Origin: HLUCCA09 sp965277275
GTDB taxonomy: Bacteria; Pseudomonadota; Alphaproteobacteria; Rhodobacterales; Rhodobacteraceae
Reading direction: 5' to 3'
Length of the DNA stretch: 64,000 nucleotides
Assembly (NCBI GenBank): GCA_965277275.1
Contig: CBDICG010000001.1
Span: forward strand, 620,001-684,000
The number at the start of each line of letters is the position of its first letter. Positions within the stretch are counted from its first letter, which is position 1. Both the position numbers and the translations under genes were made by a program. Positions 16,625 through 25,605 of this stretch are shown piece by piece. The notes under the pieces were generated by a model. It saw only the letters and a program-made list of their open reading frames with translations, did not search any database and had not been told where the DNA came from.

Positions 16625-16743
16625 GGTCCGGTCCGGGCTCTGCCCGGCGAAAGGACCAGCGGACCTTTCGAGGACCCTACGGGCGGAGCCCCGGCCAAGG
16701 TCCGGTCCGGGCTCTGCCAGTCGAAGGATCCGGTGGATCTTTC
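16625..16743 (+). repeat. Tandem GC-rich repeat with two covarying hairpins, nrtA-nrtB spacer
   Basis: The 403-base spacer between nrtA and nrtB begins with two copies of a unit about 74 bases long. The 20 bases at 16625-16644 recur exactly at 16699-16718. Each unit carries a hairpin at the same place: 16649-16669 (GAAAGG-A-CC, loop AGC, GG-A-CCTTTC) and 16723-16743 (GAAGGATCC, loop GGT, GGATCTTTC, nine pairs with one G-T). The stem sequences differ but pairing is kept, which suggests selection for RNA structure. A third, more degraded unit seems to follow to about 16850. No gene was found in the spacer. Confidence 0.75.
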
Positions 16744-16963
16744 TAGGACCAGAAAGACGGAGCCGCCGCCGAGCTTCGGTTCGGGCCCGCCGGCAAAACA
16801 TCCAGCGAACCTCTTAGCAACAGCGCGGTCGGAGCCCCAAACAGGTCTCCGCCCCTTGCCCGCGCCGACCAAGACCCGACGAGCGCCCGACGCCCTCTCC
16901 CGGCGCGGGTGGCACGCTCAGCCCCCTCAGCCCGCGCCCTCGTTCGCGGGATGGTGGGCGGGG

Positions 16964-16986
16964 CGATGCTCGAAGAGCGAGCGTCG
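16964..16986 (+). repeat. Stem-loop shortly before nrtB
   Basis: Nine-pair stem CGATGCTCG / CGAGCGTCG with one T-G pair around the loop AAGAG, 41 bases before the nrtB start. No T tract follows, so it is not a terminator. It may act as an mRNA processing or stability element between the abundant SBP message and the membrane component. Confidence 0.5.
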
Positions 16987-17027
16987 TCCCGCCCATCCTA
17001 TCGCAGCCTCTCCAACGGAGCCCCGCA

Positions 17028-18113
17028 ATGACCGCAATCGACCCCGACAGCCTGACGAAGGACGCGGCCCGCGAGGCCAGCCGCGAACGCCTCTTTACCA
17101 AGATAAACGCGGCCGACCGCTGGCTCTCTGTCCTCGGCCTTGCCTGGATCACACCGATGCTCCGGGCCGCCGCGGGCGACAATCCCAAAGCGCAAGGCAA
17201 GGAGATCTGGCGTCTGCTCGGTATCCCCGTGCTCGCCATCGCCGGCTTCCTCCTTTTGTGGGGCAACCTCGCGCCACAGGTCCAGACATCGCTCGGCGCC
17301 GTCCCCGGCCCGGGCCAGGTCTGGGAAGAGGCCGTCAACCTGCACGCGGACGCACAAGCCAAGGCGGACTCCGAGGCCAAGCACAATGCCCGCGTCCAAG
17401 AGCGCAACCAGCGCCTCATCGACAACGGCCAGGCAGACCGCGTGAAGGACATCCCCTACACCGGCGCCCCAAGCTATTACGACCAGATCTGGACCTCGAT
17501 CAAAACGGTCTTCTTCGGCTTCCTGATCGCGACCTTCATCGCCGTCCCCCTCGGGATCATGGCCGGCCTTTCGCCCACCGCGAACGCGGCGATGAACCCG
17601 ATCATCCAGATCTTCAAACCCGTCTCCCCGCTCGCCTGGCTTCCGATCGTGACCATGATCGTCTCCGCGCTCTACACGGTTGATGACGGCTGGTTCTCCA
17701 AGTCCTTCCTCACCTCCGCCATCACGGTAACGCTCTGCTCGCTCTGGCCGACGCTGATCAACACCGCCCTCGGTGTTTCCTCGATCGACAAGGACCTCGT
17801 GAACGTCTCCAAGGTCCTGAAGATGAACACCTGGACGAAGATCACCAAGCTCGTCCTGCCCTCGGCACTGCCGCTCATCTTCACCGGTCTGCGGCTTTCG
17901 CTCGGTGTCGGCTGGATGGTCCTCATCGCCGCCGAAATGCTGGCGCAGAACCCCGGGCTGGGAAAGTTCGTCTGGGATGAGTTCCAGAACGGCTCGTCGT
18001 CCTCCCTCGCCAAGATCATGGTCGCGGTCTTCACCATCGGCATCATCGGGTTCCTGCTCGACCGGCTGATGTACACGATCCAGTCCATGTTCACCTTTTC
18101 GAACAACCGGTGA
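17028..18113 (+). CDS. nrtB: Nitrate ABC transporter permease NrtB
   Basis: A 361-residue integral membrane protein. A cytoplasmic N-terminus of about 65 residues precedes the first membrane helix (LLGIPVLAIAGFLLLWG). A polar segment of about 55 residues rich in Ala, Lys and Gln (about residues 100-155) separates it from a SsuC/NrtB-type core of about five helices. The core contains PVSPLAWLPIVTMIV and the coupling-helix region DLVNVSKVLKM ... LVLPSALPLIFTGLRLSLGVGWM. The permease forms the nitrate channel with NrtCD. It overlaps nrtCD by 4 bases (GTGA). Confidence 0.95.
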   Translation: MTAIDPDSLTKDAAREASRERLFTKINAADRWLSVLGLAWITPMLRAAAGDNPKAQGKEIWRLLGIPVLAIAGFLLLWGNLAPQVQTSLGAVPGPGQVWEEAVNLHADAQAKADSEAKHNARVQERNQRLIDNGQADRVKDIPYTGAPSYYDQIWTSIKTVFFGFLIATFIAVPLGIMAGLSPTANAAMNPIIQIFKPVSPLAWLPIVTMIVSALYTVDDGWFSKSFLTSAITVTLCSLWPTLINTALGVSSIDKDLVNVSKVLKMNTWTKITKLVLPSALPLIFTGLRLSLGVGWMVLIAAEMLAQNPGLGKFVWDEFQNGSSSSLAKIMVAVFTIGIIGFLLDRLMYTIQSMFTFSNNR

Positions 18114-19825
18114 ACCAAATGAGCGTACTCGAACTCAAAAACGTCTCGAAGAGCTTCGGCGACGGGGCCCACCGCACCGACGTTCTCAACGACATCAATC
18201 TGACCGTGAAGGAGGGCGAGTTCCTCGTCCTCCTCGGCTTCTCCGGCACCGGCAAGACGACCCTGATCAATCTGATCGCGGGCCTGGAGACACCCACCAA
18301 GGGCGAGGTGATGTTCAAGGGCGCGCCCGTCACCGGCCCCGGCCCCGAGCGCGGCGTGATCTTCCAAAGCTACTCGCTGATGCCGTGGCTCACGGTGAAC
18401 GGCAACGTCAGCCTCGCTGTCGACACGATCTTCCCCGGTCTCGCACGCGCCAGGAAAGCCGAAAAGGTGGCGCACTACGTCAAGATGGTCGGCCTGTCCC
18501 ACGCCGCCACGCGCCGCCCGGCGGAGCTTTCGGGCGGCATGCGCCAGCGCGTCAACGTCGCGCGCGCGCTCGCCATGAGCCCCGAGGTCCTGCTCCTCGA
18601 TGAGCCGCTCTCCGCGCTTGACGCGCTCACCCGAGCCAATCTCGCCGACGAGATCGAGCACATCTGGGAAGCAGACCGCAAAACCTGCGTGCTCATCACC
18701 AACGACGTCGACGAGGCCATCATCCTGGCCGACCGCATCATCGCGCTCAACCCGGATGGAACCCTTGGCGAAGAGTTCAAGGTCACCCTGCCCCGCCCAC
18801 GCGAACGCGGCGAGATGAACCACAACGAAACGTTCAAGGCACTGCGCGCCAGGGTCACCAAGTACCTGATGGATGTAGGGATCGAGGCCAAGACAGAAGG
18901 CACGCGCATTCTTCCTGAAGTCACGCCGATCCACGGTGTTCCCTCTGCCGTCGCCAAGGCGCAAGAGGGCCTGCGCGACGACCGGTTCCTCGACTTCTCG
19001 CAACTCCACAAGATCTACCCCACGCCCAAGGGCCCGCTCACCGTCGTCGAGGATTTCGAGCTGAAGATCGACAGGGGCGAGTTTATCTCGCTGATCGGCC
19101 ATTCCGGGTGCGGCAAATCCACCGTTCTCACGATGGCTGCGGGTCTCAACGAGATCTCCAAGGGTGCGATCAAGCTCGATGGCACCCACGTTATGGGCGC
19201 CGATCCGGAGCGCGCCGTCGTCTTCCAGTCGCCCAACCTCTTCCCCTGGCTCACCGCCAAGCAAAACGTGGCGATCGGCGTTGACAAGGTCTATCCGACC
19301 GCCTCGCGCTCCGAGCGGCAGGATGTGGTCGAATACTATCTCGAGCGCGTCGGTCTCGCGGACGCGATGGACAAGCAAGCCGCCGACCTTTCCAACGGCA
19401 TGAAGCAACGCGTCGGCATTGCCCGCGCGTTTGCCCTCAGCCCCAAGCTGCTGCTCCTGGATGAGCCCTTCGGCATGCTCGACAGCCTCACACGCTGGGA
19501 GCTGCAGGAAGTGCTGATGGAGGTGTGGTCTCGCACCAAGGTAACGGCGATCTGCGTGACCCACGATGTCGACGAGGCGATCCTGCTCGCCGACCGCGTC
19601 GTGATGATGACAAACGGCCCCCGCGCCACCATCGGCAAGATCACCGACGTCAAGCTGCCGCGCCCACGCTCGCGCAAGGCGCTGCTCGAACACCCCGACT
19701 ACTACACCTATCGTCAGGAAGTGCTCGATTTCCTTGAGGAGTACGAGCACGGCAACACCTCGTCGCTCGCCTCCGGCGAGGCATCCAAGCCGAAGCCTTC
19801 GGCCTCCAAGATCGCGGCGGAGTAA
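18110..19825 (+). CDS. Fused double ATP-binding subunit of the nitrate ABC transporter (NrtC-NrtD type)
   Basis: The 571-residue product has two complete ABC domains in one chain. Domain 1 has Walker A GFSGTGKTT near residues 43-51, signature LSGGMRQRVNVARAL and Walker B VLLLDEPLSALDAL. Domain 2 has Walker A GHSGCGKST near 330, signature LSNGMKQRVGIARAF and LLLLDEPFGMLDSLTR. Cyanobacteria use two separate proteins, and NrtC there carries an NrtA-like C-terminal domain; neither is the case here. The start is GTG 18110 overlapping the nrtB stop, or ATG 18119. The gene energises nitrate uptake. Confidence 0.93.
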   Translation: MNQMSVLELKNVSKSFGDGAHRTDVLNDINLTVKEGEFLVLLGFSGTGKTTLINLIAGLETPTKGEVMFKGAPVTGPGPERGVIFQSYSLMPWLTVNGNVSLAVDTIFPGLARARKAEKVAHYVKMVGLSHAATRRPAELSGGMRQRVNVARALAMSPEVLLLDEPLSALDALTRANLADEIEHIWEADRKTCVLITNDVDEAIILADRIIALNPDGTLGEEFKVTLPRPRERGEMNHNETFKALRARVTKYLMDVGIEAKTEGTRILPEVTPIHGVPSAVAKAQEGLRDDRFLDFSQLHKIYPTPKGPLTVVEDFELKIDRGEFISLIGHSGCGKSTVLTMAAGLNEISKGAIKLDGTHVMGADPERAVVFQSPNLFPWLTAKQNVAIGVDKVYPTASRSERQDVVEYYLERVGLADAMDKQAADLSNGMKQRVGIARAFALSPKLLLLDEPFGMLDSLTRWELQEVLMEVWSRTKVTAICVTHDVDEAILLADRVVMMTNGPRATIGKITDVKLPRPRSRKALLEHPDYYTYRQEVLDFLEEYEHGNTSSLASGEASKPKPSASKIAAE

Positions 19826-19830
19826 GAGCC

Positions 19831-22266
19831 ATGCCCCAGAACCTCATCGTCATCGGCGCAGGTATGGCCGCAGGCCGCTTGCTCGAACACGTCACGGACG
19901 CGTCGCCCGACTGGAACATCACCCTCTTCAACGCCGAGCCGCGCGGCACCTACGACCGCATCATGCTCTCGCCGGTGCTCGCGGGCGACAAGACCTACGA
20001 CGAGATCGTCACCCACACCGACGCCTGGTACGCCGACAAGGGCATCACCACACGCTTCGGCGAGCACGTCACCGAGATCGACCGTGCCGCGAAAACCGTG
20101 ACCGGCGAAGACGGCATCCCCCTGCCCTACGACAAGCTCGTGCTCGCCACCGGCTCCAACCCCTTCATGATCCCGCTGCCGGGCCACGATCTGGAGGGCG
20201 TGATCGCCTACCGTGACCTTGAAGACACCGAATTGATGATGGCCCTCGGCGCAGGCCGGAAGGCTGTCGTCATCGGCGGTGGCCTCCTCGGGCTCGAAGC
20301 CGCCGCTGGCATGGCCGCGCGCGGCGTCGAGGTCACCGTCGTCCACATCATGGGCCACCTGATGGAGCGCCAGCTTGACGAGGCCGCGGGGTTCCTTCTG
20401 CGCAAATCCCTGGCGGACAAGGGCATCACCATCCGCTGTTCAGCCAATTCCAGGGAGATCCTTGGCGAGAACGGCCGGGTCAAGGCGCTGCTGCTCGACG
20501 ACGGCACCGAACTGCCCTGCGACCTGCTCGTGATGGCAGTCGGTATCCGCCCCGCCACAGCACTCGCGCAAGCGGCGGGGCTCGCCACCGGCAAAGGCAT
20601 CCATGTCGACGACCAGATGCTCACCTCCGATGAGAGCATCCTCGCCATCGGCGAGTGCGTCGAACACGAGGGAGCCATCTTCGGCCTCGTCGCCCCGCTC
20701 TACGATCAGGCCAAGGTCGCCGCCAAAACGCTGAACGGCGAAGCGGCGACCTTCGTCCAAAAGGAGCTCTCCACCAAGCTCAAAGTCACCGGTTGCGATC
20801 TCTTCTCGGCGGGTAACTTCACCGCCACCGACACCAGCGAAGACATCGTCTTTCGCGATCCCGGGCGCGGCGTCTACAAGCGCCTTGTTCTGGAAGACAA
20901 CCGCCTCGTCGGCGCGGTGATGTACGGCGACACCGCCGACAGCGGGTGGTTCTTCGGCATGATCCGCGACCGCACCGACATCTCGGAGATGCGCGACACC
21001 CTCATATTCGGGCCCGCCTACCAGGGAGGGTCCACCGTGGACCCTTTGGCAGCCGTTGCAGCCTTGCCGGATGATGCAGAAATCTGCGGCTGCAACGGCG
21101 TTTGCAAAGGCTACATCGTTACCGCAATCGAAGCGGGCGCCGGGGATCTCGGCGCCGTGCGCACCACCACCAAGGCGTCGGCGTCCTGCGGCACCTGCAC
21201 CGGCCTCGTCGAGCAACTCCTGAGCGTCACGCTCGGCGACGCCTTCGTCCTGCCCGCCGCCCAGCCCATGTGCGGTTGTACCGACCTGACGCATGAAGAC
21301 GTCCGCCGCCTGATCAAGTCCCAAGAGCTGACCTCCATGCCCGCCGTCTGGCAGGCCGCAGCCTACACCACCCCCGATGGCTGCCACGTCTGCCGCCCGG
21401 CGCTCAACTTCTACCTCATCGCCGACTGGCCGCTGGAATACCGGGACGACCCGCAAAGCCGCTTCATCAACGAGCGCAAGCACGCCAACATCCAGAAAGA
21501 CGGCACGTTCTCCGTCGTGCCCCGCATGTGGGGCGGTATCACCAACCCGACCGAGCTGCGCGCCATCGCTGATGCGGCGGACAAGTACAACGTCCCCACC
21601 GTCAAGGTCACCGGTGGCCAGCGCATCGATCTCTTGGGCGTCAAGGGCGAGGACCTCCCCTCCATCTGGGCCGATCTCAACAAGGCCGGCCTCGTCTCCG
21701 GCCACGCCTATGCCAAGGGCCTGCGCACCGTCAAAACCTGCGTCGGCACCGACCATTGCCGCTTCGGCACGCAAGACAGCACCGGCCTCGGCATCAAGCT
21801 CGAACAGGCCCTCTGGGGGTCCTGGACACCGCACAAGGTCAAGCTCGCCGTCTCCGGCTGCCCACGCAACTGCGCCGAAGCCACCTGCAAGGACGTCGGC
21901 GTCATCTGCGTAGACAGCGGCTACCAGATCGGCGTCGGCGGCGCCGCGGGCATGGACGTCAAGGAGACAGAACGACTGGCGGATATGCCCACCGAACAGG
22001 AGGCCATCGCCGTCACGATCGCTTTCGTCCAGCTCTACCGCGAAAACGCCAAATACCTCGACAGGCCCTACAAATGGCTCGCCAAGGTCGGCCTCGACTG
22101 GGTCAGGGAGCGCGTTGTCACCGACCTCGCCGAACGCCAGCGCCTGATCGACGCCTTCCAGCTCTCGCAAGGCATCTACCAGACCGACCCCTGGGCCGAG
22201 CACGCGCAAACCCGCGCCGAAACCTACCAACCCGTCGCCTCGCTCGCCTTGCGCGCTGCGGAATAG
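19831..22266 (+). CDS. nirB: Nitrite reductase [NAD(P)H] large subunit NirB
   Basis: An 811-residue cytoplasmic enzyme reducing nitrite to ammonium. It has an N-terminal FAD/NAD oxidoreductase domain (VIGAGMAAGRLLEH; second Rossmann VIGGGLLGLEAAAG near residue 148). A BFD-like [2Fe-2S] domain follows (CGCNGVCKG ... CGTCTG, about residues 410-455). The siroheme/[4Fe-4S] region has CVGTDHCRFGTQD and SGCPRNCAEATCKD, the C-x5-C and C-x3-C cluster ligands. Full family length is present. It lies 5 bases after nrtCD, and siroheme would come from CysG encoded at the end of the operon. Confidence 0.97.
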   Translation: MPQNLIVIGAGMAAGRLLEHVTDASPDWNITLFNAEPRGTYDRIMLSPVLAGDKTYDEIVTHTDAWYADKGITTRFGEHVTEIDRAAKTVTGEDGIPLPYDKLVLATGSNPFMIPLPGHDLEGVIAYRDLEDTELMMALGAGRKAVVIGGGLLGLEAAAGMAARGVEVTVVHIMGHLMERQLDEAAGFLLRKSLADKGITIRCSANSREILGENGRVKALLLDDGTELPCDLLVMAVGIRPATALAQAAGLATGKGIHVDDQMLTSDESILAIGECVEHEGAIFGLVAPLYDQAKVAAKTLNGEAATFVQKELSTKLKVTGCDLFSAGNFTATDTSEDIVFRDPGRGVYKRLVLEDNRLVGAVMYGDTADSGWFFGMIRDRTDISEMRDTLIFGPAYQGGSTVDPLAAVAALPDDAEICGCNGVCKGYIVTAIEAGAGDLGAVRTTTKASASCGTCTGLVEQLLSVTLGDAFVLPAAQPMCGCTDLTHEDVRRLIKSQELTSMPAVWQAAAYTTPDGCHVCRPALNFYLIADWPLEYRDDPQSRFINERKHANIQKDGTFSVVPRMWGGITNPTELRAIADAADKYNVPTVKVTGGQRIDLLGVKGEDLPSIWADLNKAGLVSGHAYAKGLRTVKTCVGTDHCRFGTQDSTGLGIKLEQALWGSWTPHKVKLAVSGCPRNCAEATCKDVGVICVDSGYQIGVGGAAGMDVKETERLADMPTEQEAIAVTIAFVQLYRENAKYLDRPYKWLAKVGLDWVRERVVTDLAERQRLIDAFQLSQGIYQTDPWAEHAQTRAETYQPVASLALRAAE

Positions 22267-22297
22267 GCGCCCGCCCCTGACGCTTTCACGCCTGCCG

Positions 22298-22351
22298 CTT
22301 CATTGTGCCCAAAATATCCCGGGGAGCGCCGCAGGCGCGGGGCAGAGCCCC
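22298..22351. repeat. Dispersed GC-rich palindromic repeat in the nirB-nirD spacer
   Basis: The 113-base nirB-nirD spacer contains two tandem small hairpins, 22326-22338 (GCGCC / GGCGC, loop GCA) and 22339-22351 (GGGGC / GCCCC, loop AGA). Next to them, on the minus strand, lies the core GGATATTT-N3-GCACAATGAA (22299-22319). The same core occurs at 51882-51902, and the GGGCTCTGCC part recurs in the nrtA-nrtB spacer. This looks like a REP-type intergenic element of the genome. Confidence 0.65.
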
Positions 22352-22379
22352 AAAAATCCCGGCCCGAAAGGACCCATCG

Positions 22380-22730
22380 ATGACCACCTGGATCGACATC
22401 GGCCCCCTTGCGCAAATCCCCAGGCGCGGCGCCCGCAAGCTCATCACACCGCTTGGCTGCGTCGCGCTGTTTCGCACCGGCGCGGACGAGGTCTACGCCC
22501 TCGACAACGCCTGCCCCCACAAGAACGGCCCCCTCGCCGAGGGGATTGTCCACGGCACTTCCGTCACCTGTCCGCTGCACAACTGGGTCATCAGCTTGCA
22601 AACCGGCGCGGTGCAAGGCCATGACACGGGCCGCGTCACCACCTTCCCCGCGCGCGTCGACAACGGCCGCATCCTGGTGGATGCCGAACGGCTTTCCCAC
22701 CGCCCCGCCGACCAGACCAGCGCCGCCTGA
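22380..22730 (+). CDS. nirD: Nitrite reductase small subunit NirD, Rieske type
   Basis: A 116-residue protein from ATG 22380 with a Rieske-like fold. CPH at CPHKNGPLAEG and CPLHNW form the C-x-H ... C-x2-H ligand set for a [2Fe-2S] cluster, followed by DTGRVTTFPARVDNGRI. The small subunit pairs with NirB. Retention of all four ligands suggests the cluster is present; some NirD proteins have lost it. It lies after the intergenic repeat and 3 bases before nasA, within the same operon. Confidence 0.93.
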   Translation: MTTWIDIGPLAQIPRRGARKLITPLGCVALFRTGADEVYALDNACPHKNGPLAEGIVHGTSVTCPLHNWVISLQTGAVQGHDTGRVTTFPARVDNGRILVDAERLSHRPADQTSAA

Positions 22731-22733
22731 CCG

Positions 22734-25412
22734 ATGAAGGACGTCGCGCCCGCTCCGACCGATGCGATCTGCACCACCTGCCCCTATTGCGGCGTTGGCT
22801 GCGGCGTGCGTGCCACGCCGGACGGCACCGGGGGGCTGACCGTCCGGGGCGACCCTGCGCATCCGGCCAATTCAGGGCGCCTCTGCTCGAAGGGCTCCGC
22901 CCTCGGAGAGACAGTGGGGCTGGAGGAGCGCCTGCTCACCCCGCGCGTCGACGGCGCCGACACCAGTTGGGACATCGCCCTCGGACGCGTCGCCGACACG
23001 TTCCGGCGCACGATCGCGGAGCACGGGCCCGACGCCGTTGGCTTCTACGTCTCCGGCCAGCTCCTGACGGAAGACTATTACGTCGCCAACAAGCTCATCA
23101 AAGGCTTCATCGGCACCGCCAACATCGACACCAACTCGCGGCTCTGCATGGCCTCCACCGTCGCTGGCCACAAACGCGCCTTCGGTACGGATACCGTCCC
23201 CGGCGTCTACGAAGACCTCGAAACCGCCGATCTCGTTGTCCTGACGGGCTCGAATCTCGCCTGGTGCCACCCCGTCCTCTACCAGCGTCTCGCGGCCGCG
23301 AAAGCGGCGCGCCCGCACATGCGCGTCGTGGTGATCGACCCGCGGCGCACGGCCACCTGCGATCTCGCGGACATCCACCTCGCGCTCGCAGTGGGGTCCG
23401 ACGTCGCCTTGTGGAACGGCTTGCTGGCCCGGATCGCGGAGCGGGATGCCATCGATCACGACTTTCTGCGCGCTCATGTCGAGGGCGCGGACGCCGCCAT
23501 CTCCGCAGCCGCAATGACGGACACCCACGAAACCGGTCTCCCCGCGCGCCAGCTCACTGCCTTTTATGATCTCTGGATCGACACCGAGCGCGCCGTCACG
23601 GTGTTCTCGCAAGGGGTGAACCAGTCCTCCTCGGGCAGTGACAAGGTCAACGCGATCCTCAATTGTCACCTTGCAACCGGGCGGATCGGCAAGCCCGGCA
23701 TGGGCCCCTTTTCCGTCACCGGTCAACCCAATGCGATGGGCGGCCGCGAGGTTGGCGGGCTGGCAAACATGCTCGCCTGTCACCTCGATCTGGAAAGCGC
23801 CGCACACCGCGCCGCCGTCCGCACGTTCTGGGACGCCCCGGCGATGCCCGAGGCCGCTGGCCTCAGGGCCGTCGACATGTTCGAGGCGGTGGCCGACGGC
23901 CGGATCAAGGCGCTCTGGATCATGTGTACCAACCCCGCCGTCTCGATGCCGGACGCCGACGCCGTGCGCGCTGCGATCGCGGGCTGCGACTTCGTCGTCG
24001 TCTCGGATGTCACCGCCCGGACCGACACCGCCCACCTTGCCGACGTGCTTCTGCCCGCAACGGGCTGGGGCGAGAAAGACGGCACGGTCACGAATTCCGA
24101 CCGCACGATCAGCCGGCAACGCGCCGTGCTGGCGCCCGTCGGCAACGCGCGCCACGATTGGCAGATCATCGCCGACGTTGGGCGGCGCATGGGGTGGCGG
24201 AGCGCCTTCGACTATGGTTCGCCCGCCGAGATCTTTCGCGAACACGCCGCGCTCTCCGGCATCGCCGCGCGGCTCGGGCGCGATTTTGACATCTCGGGTC
24301 TTTCCGACCTGTCCGACGGGGCGTACGCGGCGCTCAAGCCCACGCGCTGGCCGGTGACATCGAGGCAGCCGAGTGCAGGCCCCGGCAAAGGCGCGGGTAG
24401 CGACGGCAGGTTCTTCGCTGATGGCCAGTTCTTCACGCCCTCGGGCCGCGGCCAGATGCTGGCGCTCACACCGCGCGCGCCCGCTTCCGCACCGTCGCCC
24501 GACTGGCCCCTGCGCCTCAACACCGGACGTATCCGGGATCAGTGGCACACGATGACCCGCACGGCCCTCTCACCACGGCTCATGGGCCACATCGCCGAGC
24601 CCTTTGTCGAAATACACCCCCGAGATGCCGACCGCCTGGGCCTCGCGGCGGCGTCGATTGTCGAGCTCACGTCACCCACAGGCCGCGCATTGCTTCGCGT
24701 GCTCGTGACGGACCGCGTCCAGCCCGGCACGCTCTTTGCCCCCATGCACTGGACCGGGGAAACCGCATCGGCCGCACGGATCGACACGCTCGTACCGGCG
24801 ATGACAGACCCGGTGTCCGGCCAGCCCGAAAGCAAAGCTGCCGTCGTCCGGGCCACGCCGTGGACAGCAGCATGGTTCGCTTACGGGGTGTCGCGCGCCC
24901 GCCCGGAGCCGGATGCCGGCTACTGGGCCCGTTCCCGCATCGCCGAAGGCTGGCAGGTAGAGCTTGCCGCAATGGAGGTGCCGGAGCTGGAAGGCATGGC
25001 GCGCGCTCTCTTCGGCCTGCCCGAGGTCGCCACAGCCATCACCTTCGAAGACCCCGGACGCGGAACTGCGAGGATCGCCTTCACCCAAGACGGCGCGCTC
25101 GTGGCGGCGCTCTTTGCGGCGCCCGAGCCGGTCGCGCTCTCCCGAGGTGCTGTGGCGGCGGCCCTCGGCGCGCCTGCGCAGAGCAACGTGCTCGCGGGCC
25201 GGGCACCGGCAGACCGCCCTGACCCGGGCGCGACGGTCTGTGCGTGCCTTGGGATCGGCATCAACACCATCGTCGGTGCCATACTGGAGCATCGCCTGGT
25301 CACGGTCGCCGACGTCACGGCGGCGCTCGGCGCCGGGGGCGAGTGCGGTTCCTGCAAGCCCGAACTTGCGGCGCTGATCGCGGCACACCCGGCCCGCGTT
25401 GCCGCCGAATGA
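22734..25412 (+). CDS. nasA: Assimilatory nitrate reductase catalytic subunit NasA
   Basis: An 892-residue cytoplasmic molybdoenzyme reducing nitrate to nitrite. The N-terminal [4Fe-4S] motif is CTTCPYCGVGCGVR ... LCSKG. The bis-MGD domains include FYVSGQLLTEDYYVANKL, SRLCMASTV with the Cys in the Mo-ligand position, NQSSSG and TGQPNAMGGREVGGL. The C-terminal molybdopterin-binding domain is at LRLNTGRIRDQWHTMTRT. A BFD-like [2Fe-2S] domain closes the protein (CACLGIGINTIVGAI ... CGSCKPEL), as in NasA enzymes that take electrons directly from a partner. No signal peptide is present, so it is assimilatory rather than periplasmic Nap. Confidence 0.96.
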   Translation: MKDVAPAPTDAICTTCPYCGVGCGVRATPDGTGGLTVRGDPAHPANSGRLCSKGSALGETVGLEERLLTPRVDGADTSWDIALGRVADTFRRTIAEHGPDAVGFYVSGQLLTEDYYVANKLIKGFIGTANIDTNSRLCMASTVAGHKRAFGTDTVPGVYEDLETADLVVLTGSNLAWCHPVLYQRLAAAKAARPHMRVVVIDPRRTATCDLADIHLALAVGSDVALWNGLLARIAERDAIDHDFLRAHVEGADAAISAAAMTDTHETGLPARQLTAFYDLWIDTERAVTVFSQGVNQSSSGSDKVNAILNCHLATGRIGKPGMGPFSVTGQPNAMGGREVGGLANMLACHLDLESAAHRAAVRTFWDAPAMPEAAGLRAVDMFEAVADGRIKALWIMCTNPAVSMPDADAVRAAIAGCDFVVVSDVTARTDTAHLADVLLPATGWGEKDGTVTNSDRTISRQRAVLAPVGNARHDWQIIADVGRRMGWRSAFDYGSPAEIFREHAALSGIAARLGRDFDISGLSDLSDGAYAALKPTRWPVTSRQPSAGPGKGAGSDGRFFADGQFFTPSGRGQMLALTPRAPASAPSPDWPLRLNTGRIRDQWHTMTRTALSPRLMGHIAEPFVEIHPRDADRLGLAAASIVELTSPTGRALLRVLVTDRVQPGTLFAPMHWTGETASAARIDTLVPAMTDPVSGQPESKAAVVRATPWTAAWFAYGVSRARPEPDAGYWARSRIAEGWQVELAAMEVPELEGMARALFGLPEVATAITFEDPGRGTARIAFTQDGALVAALFAAPEPVALSRGAVAAALGAPAQSNVLAGRAPADRPDPGATVCACLGIGINTIVGAILEHRLVTVADVTAALGAGGECGSCKPELAALIAAHPARVAAE

Positions 25413-25605
25413 GGGCGATGGCCCCATGTGTCGGCACCTTGCGCCAGGCAATCAAAGCCACGGCCGCTTGGCCCTGCATCACCGCAAGAGCCACGGCGCC
25501 ACCCCGCACCTCCGGGCGTTTCAGTGCCGATGCTGCGCTCGACCATTCCCGCCGTGTGGCACCCAACGCCCCATCCCCGACGCCAGCTCCCGAAAGGACG
25601 CCCGC

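Noticed and set aside
17672..19750. 692-codon minus-strand open frame opposite nrtCD
   Set aside because: Antisense shadow of a two-domain ABC ATPase with intact motifs on the plus strand.
20440..22230. 596-codon minus-strand open frame opposite nirB
   Set aside because: It mirrors NirB codons, has a Gly/Val/Asp-rich composition typical of antisense frames and no recognisable domain.
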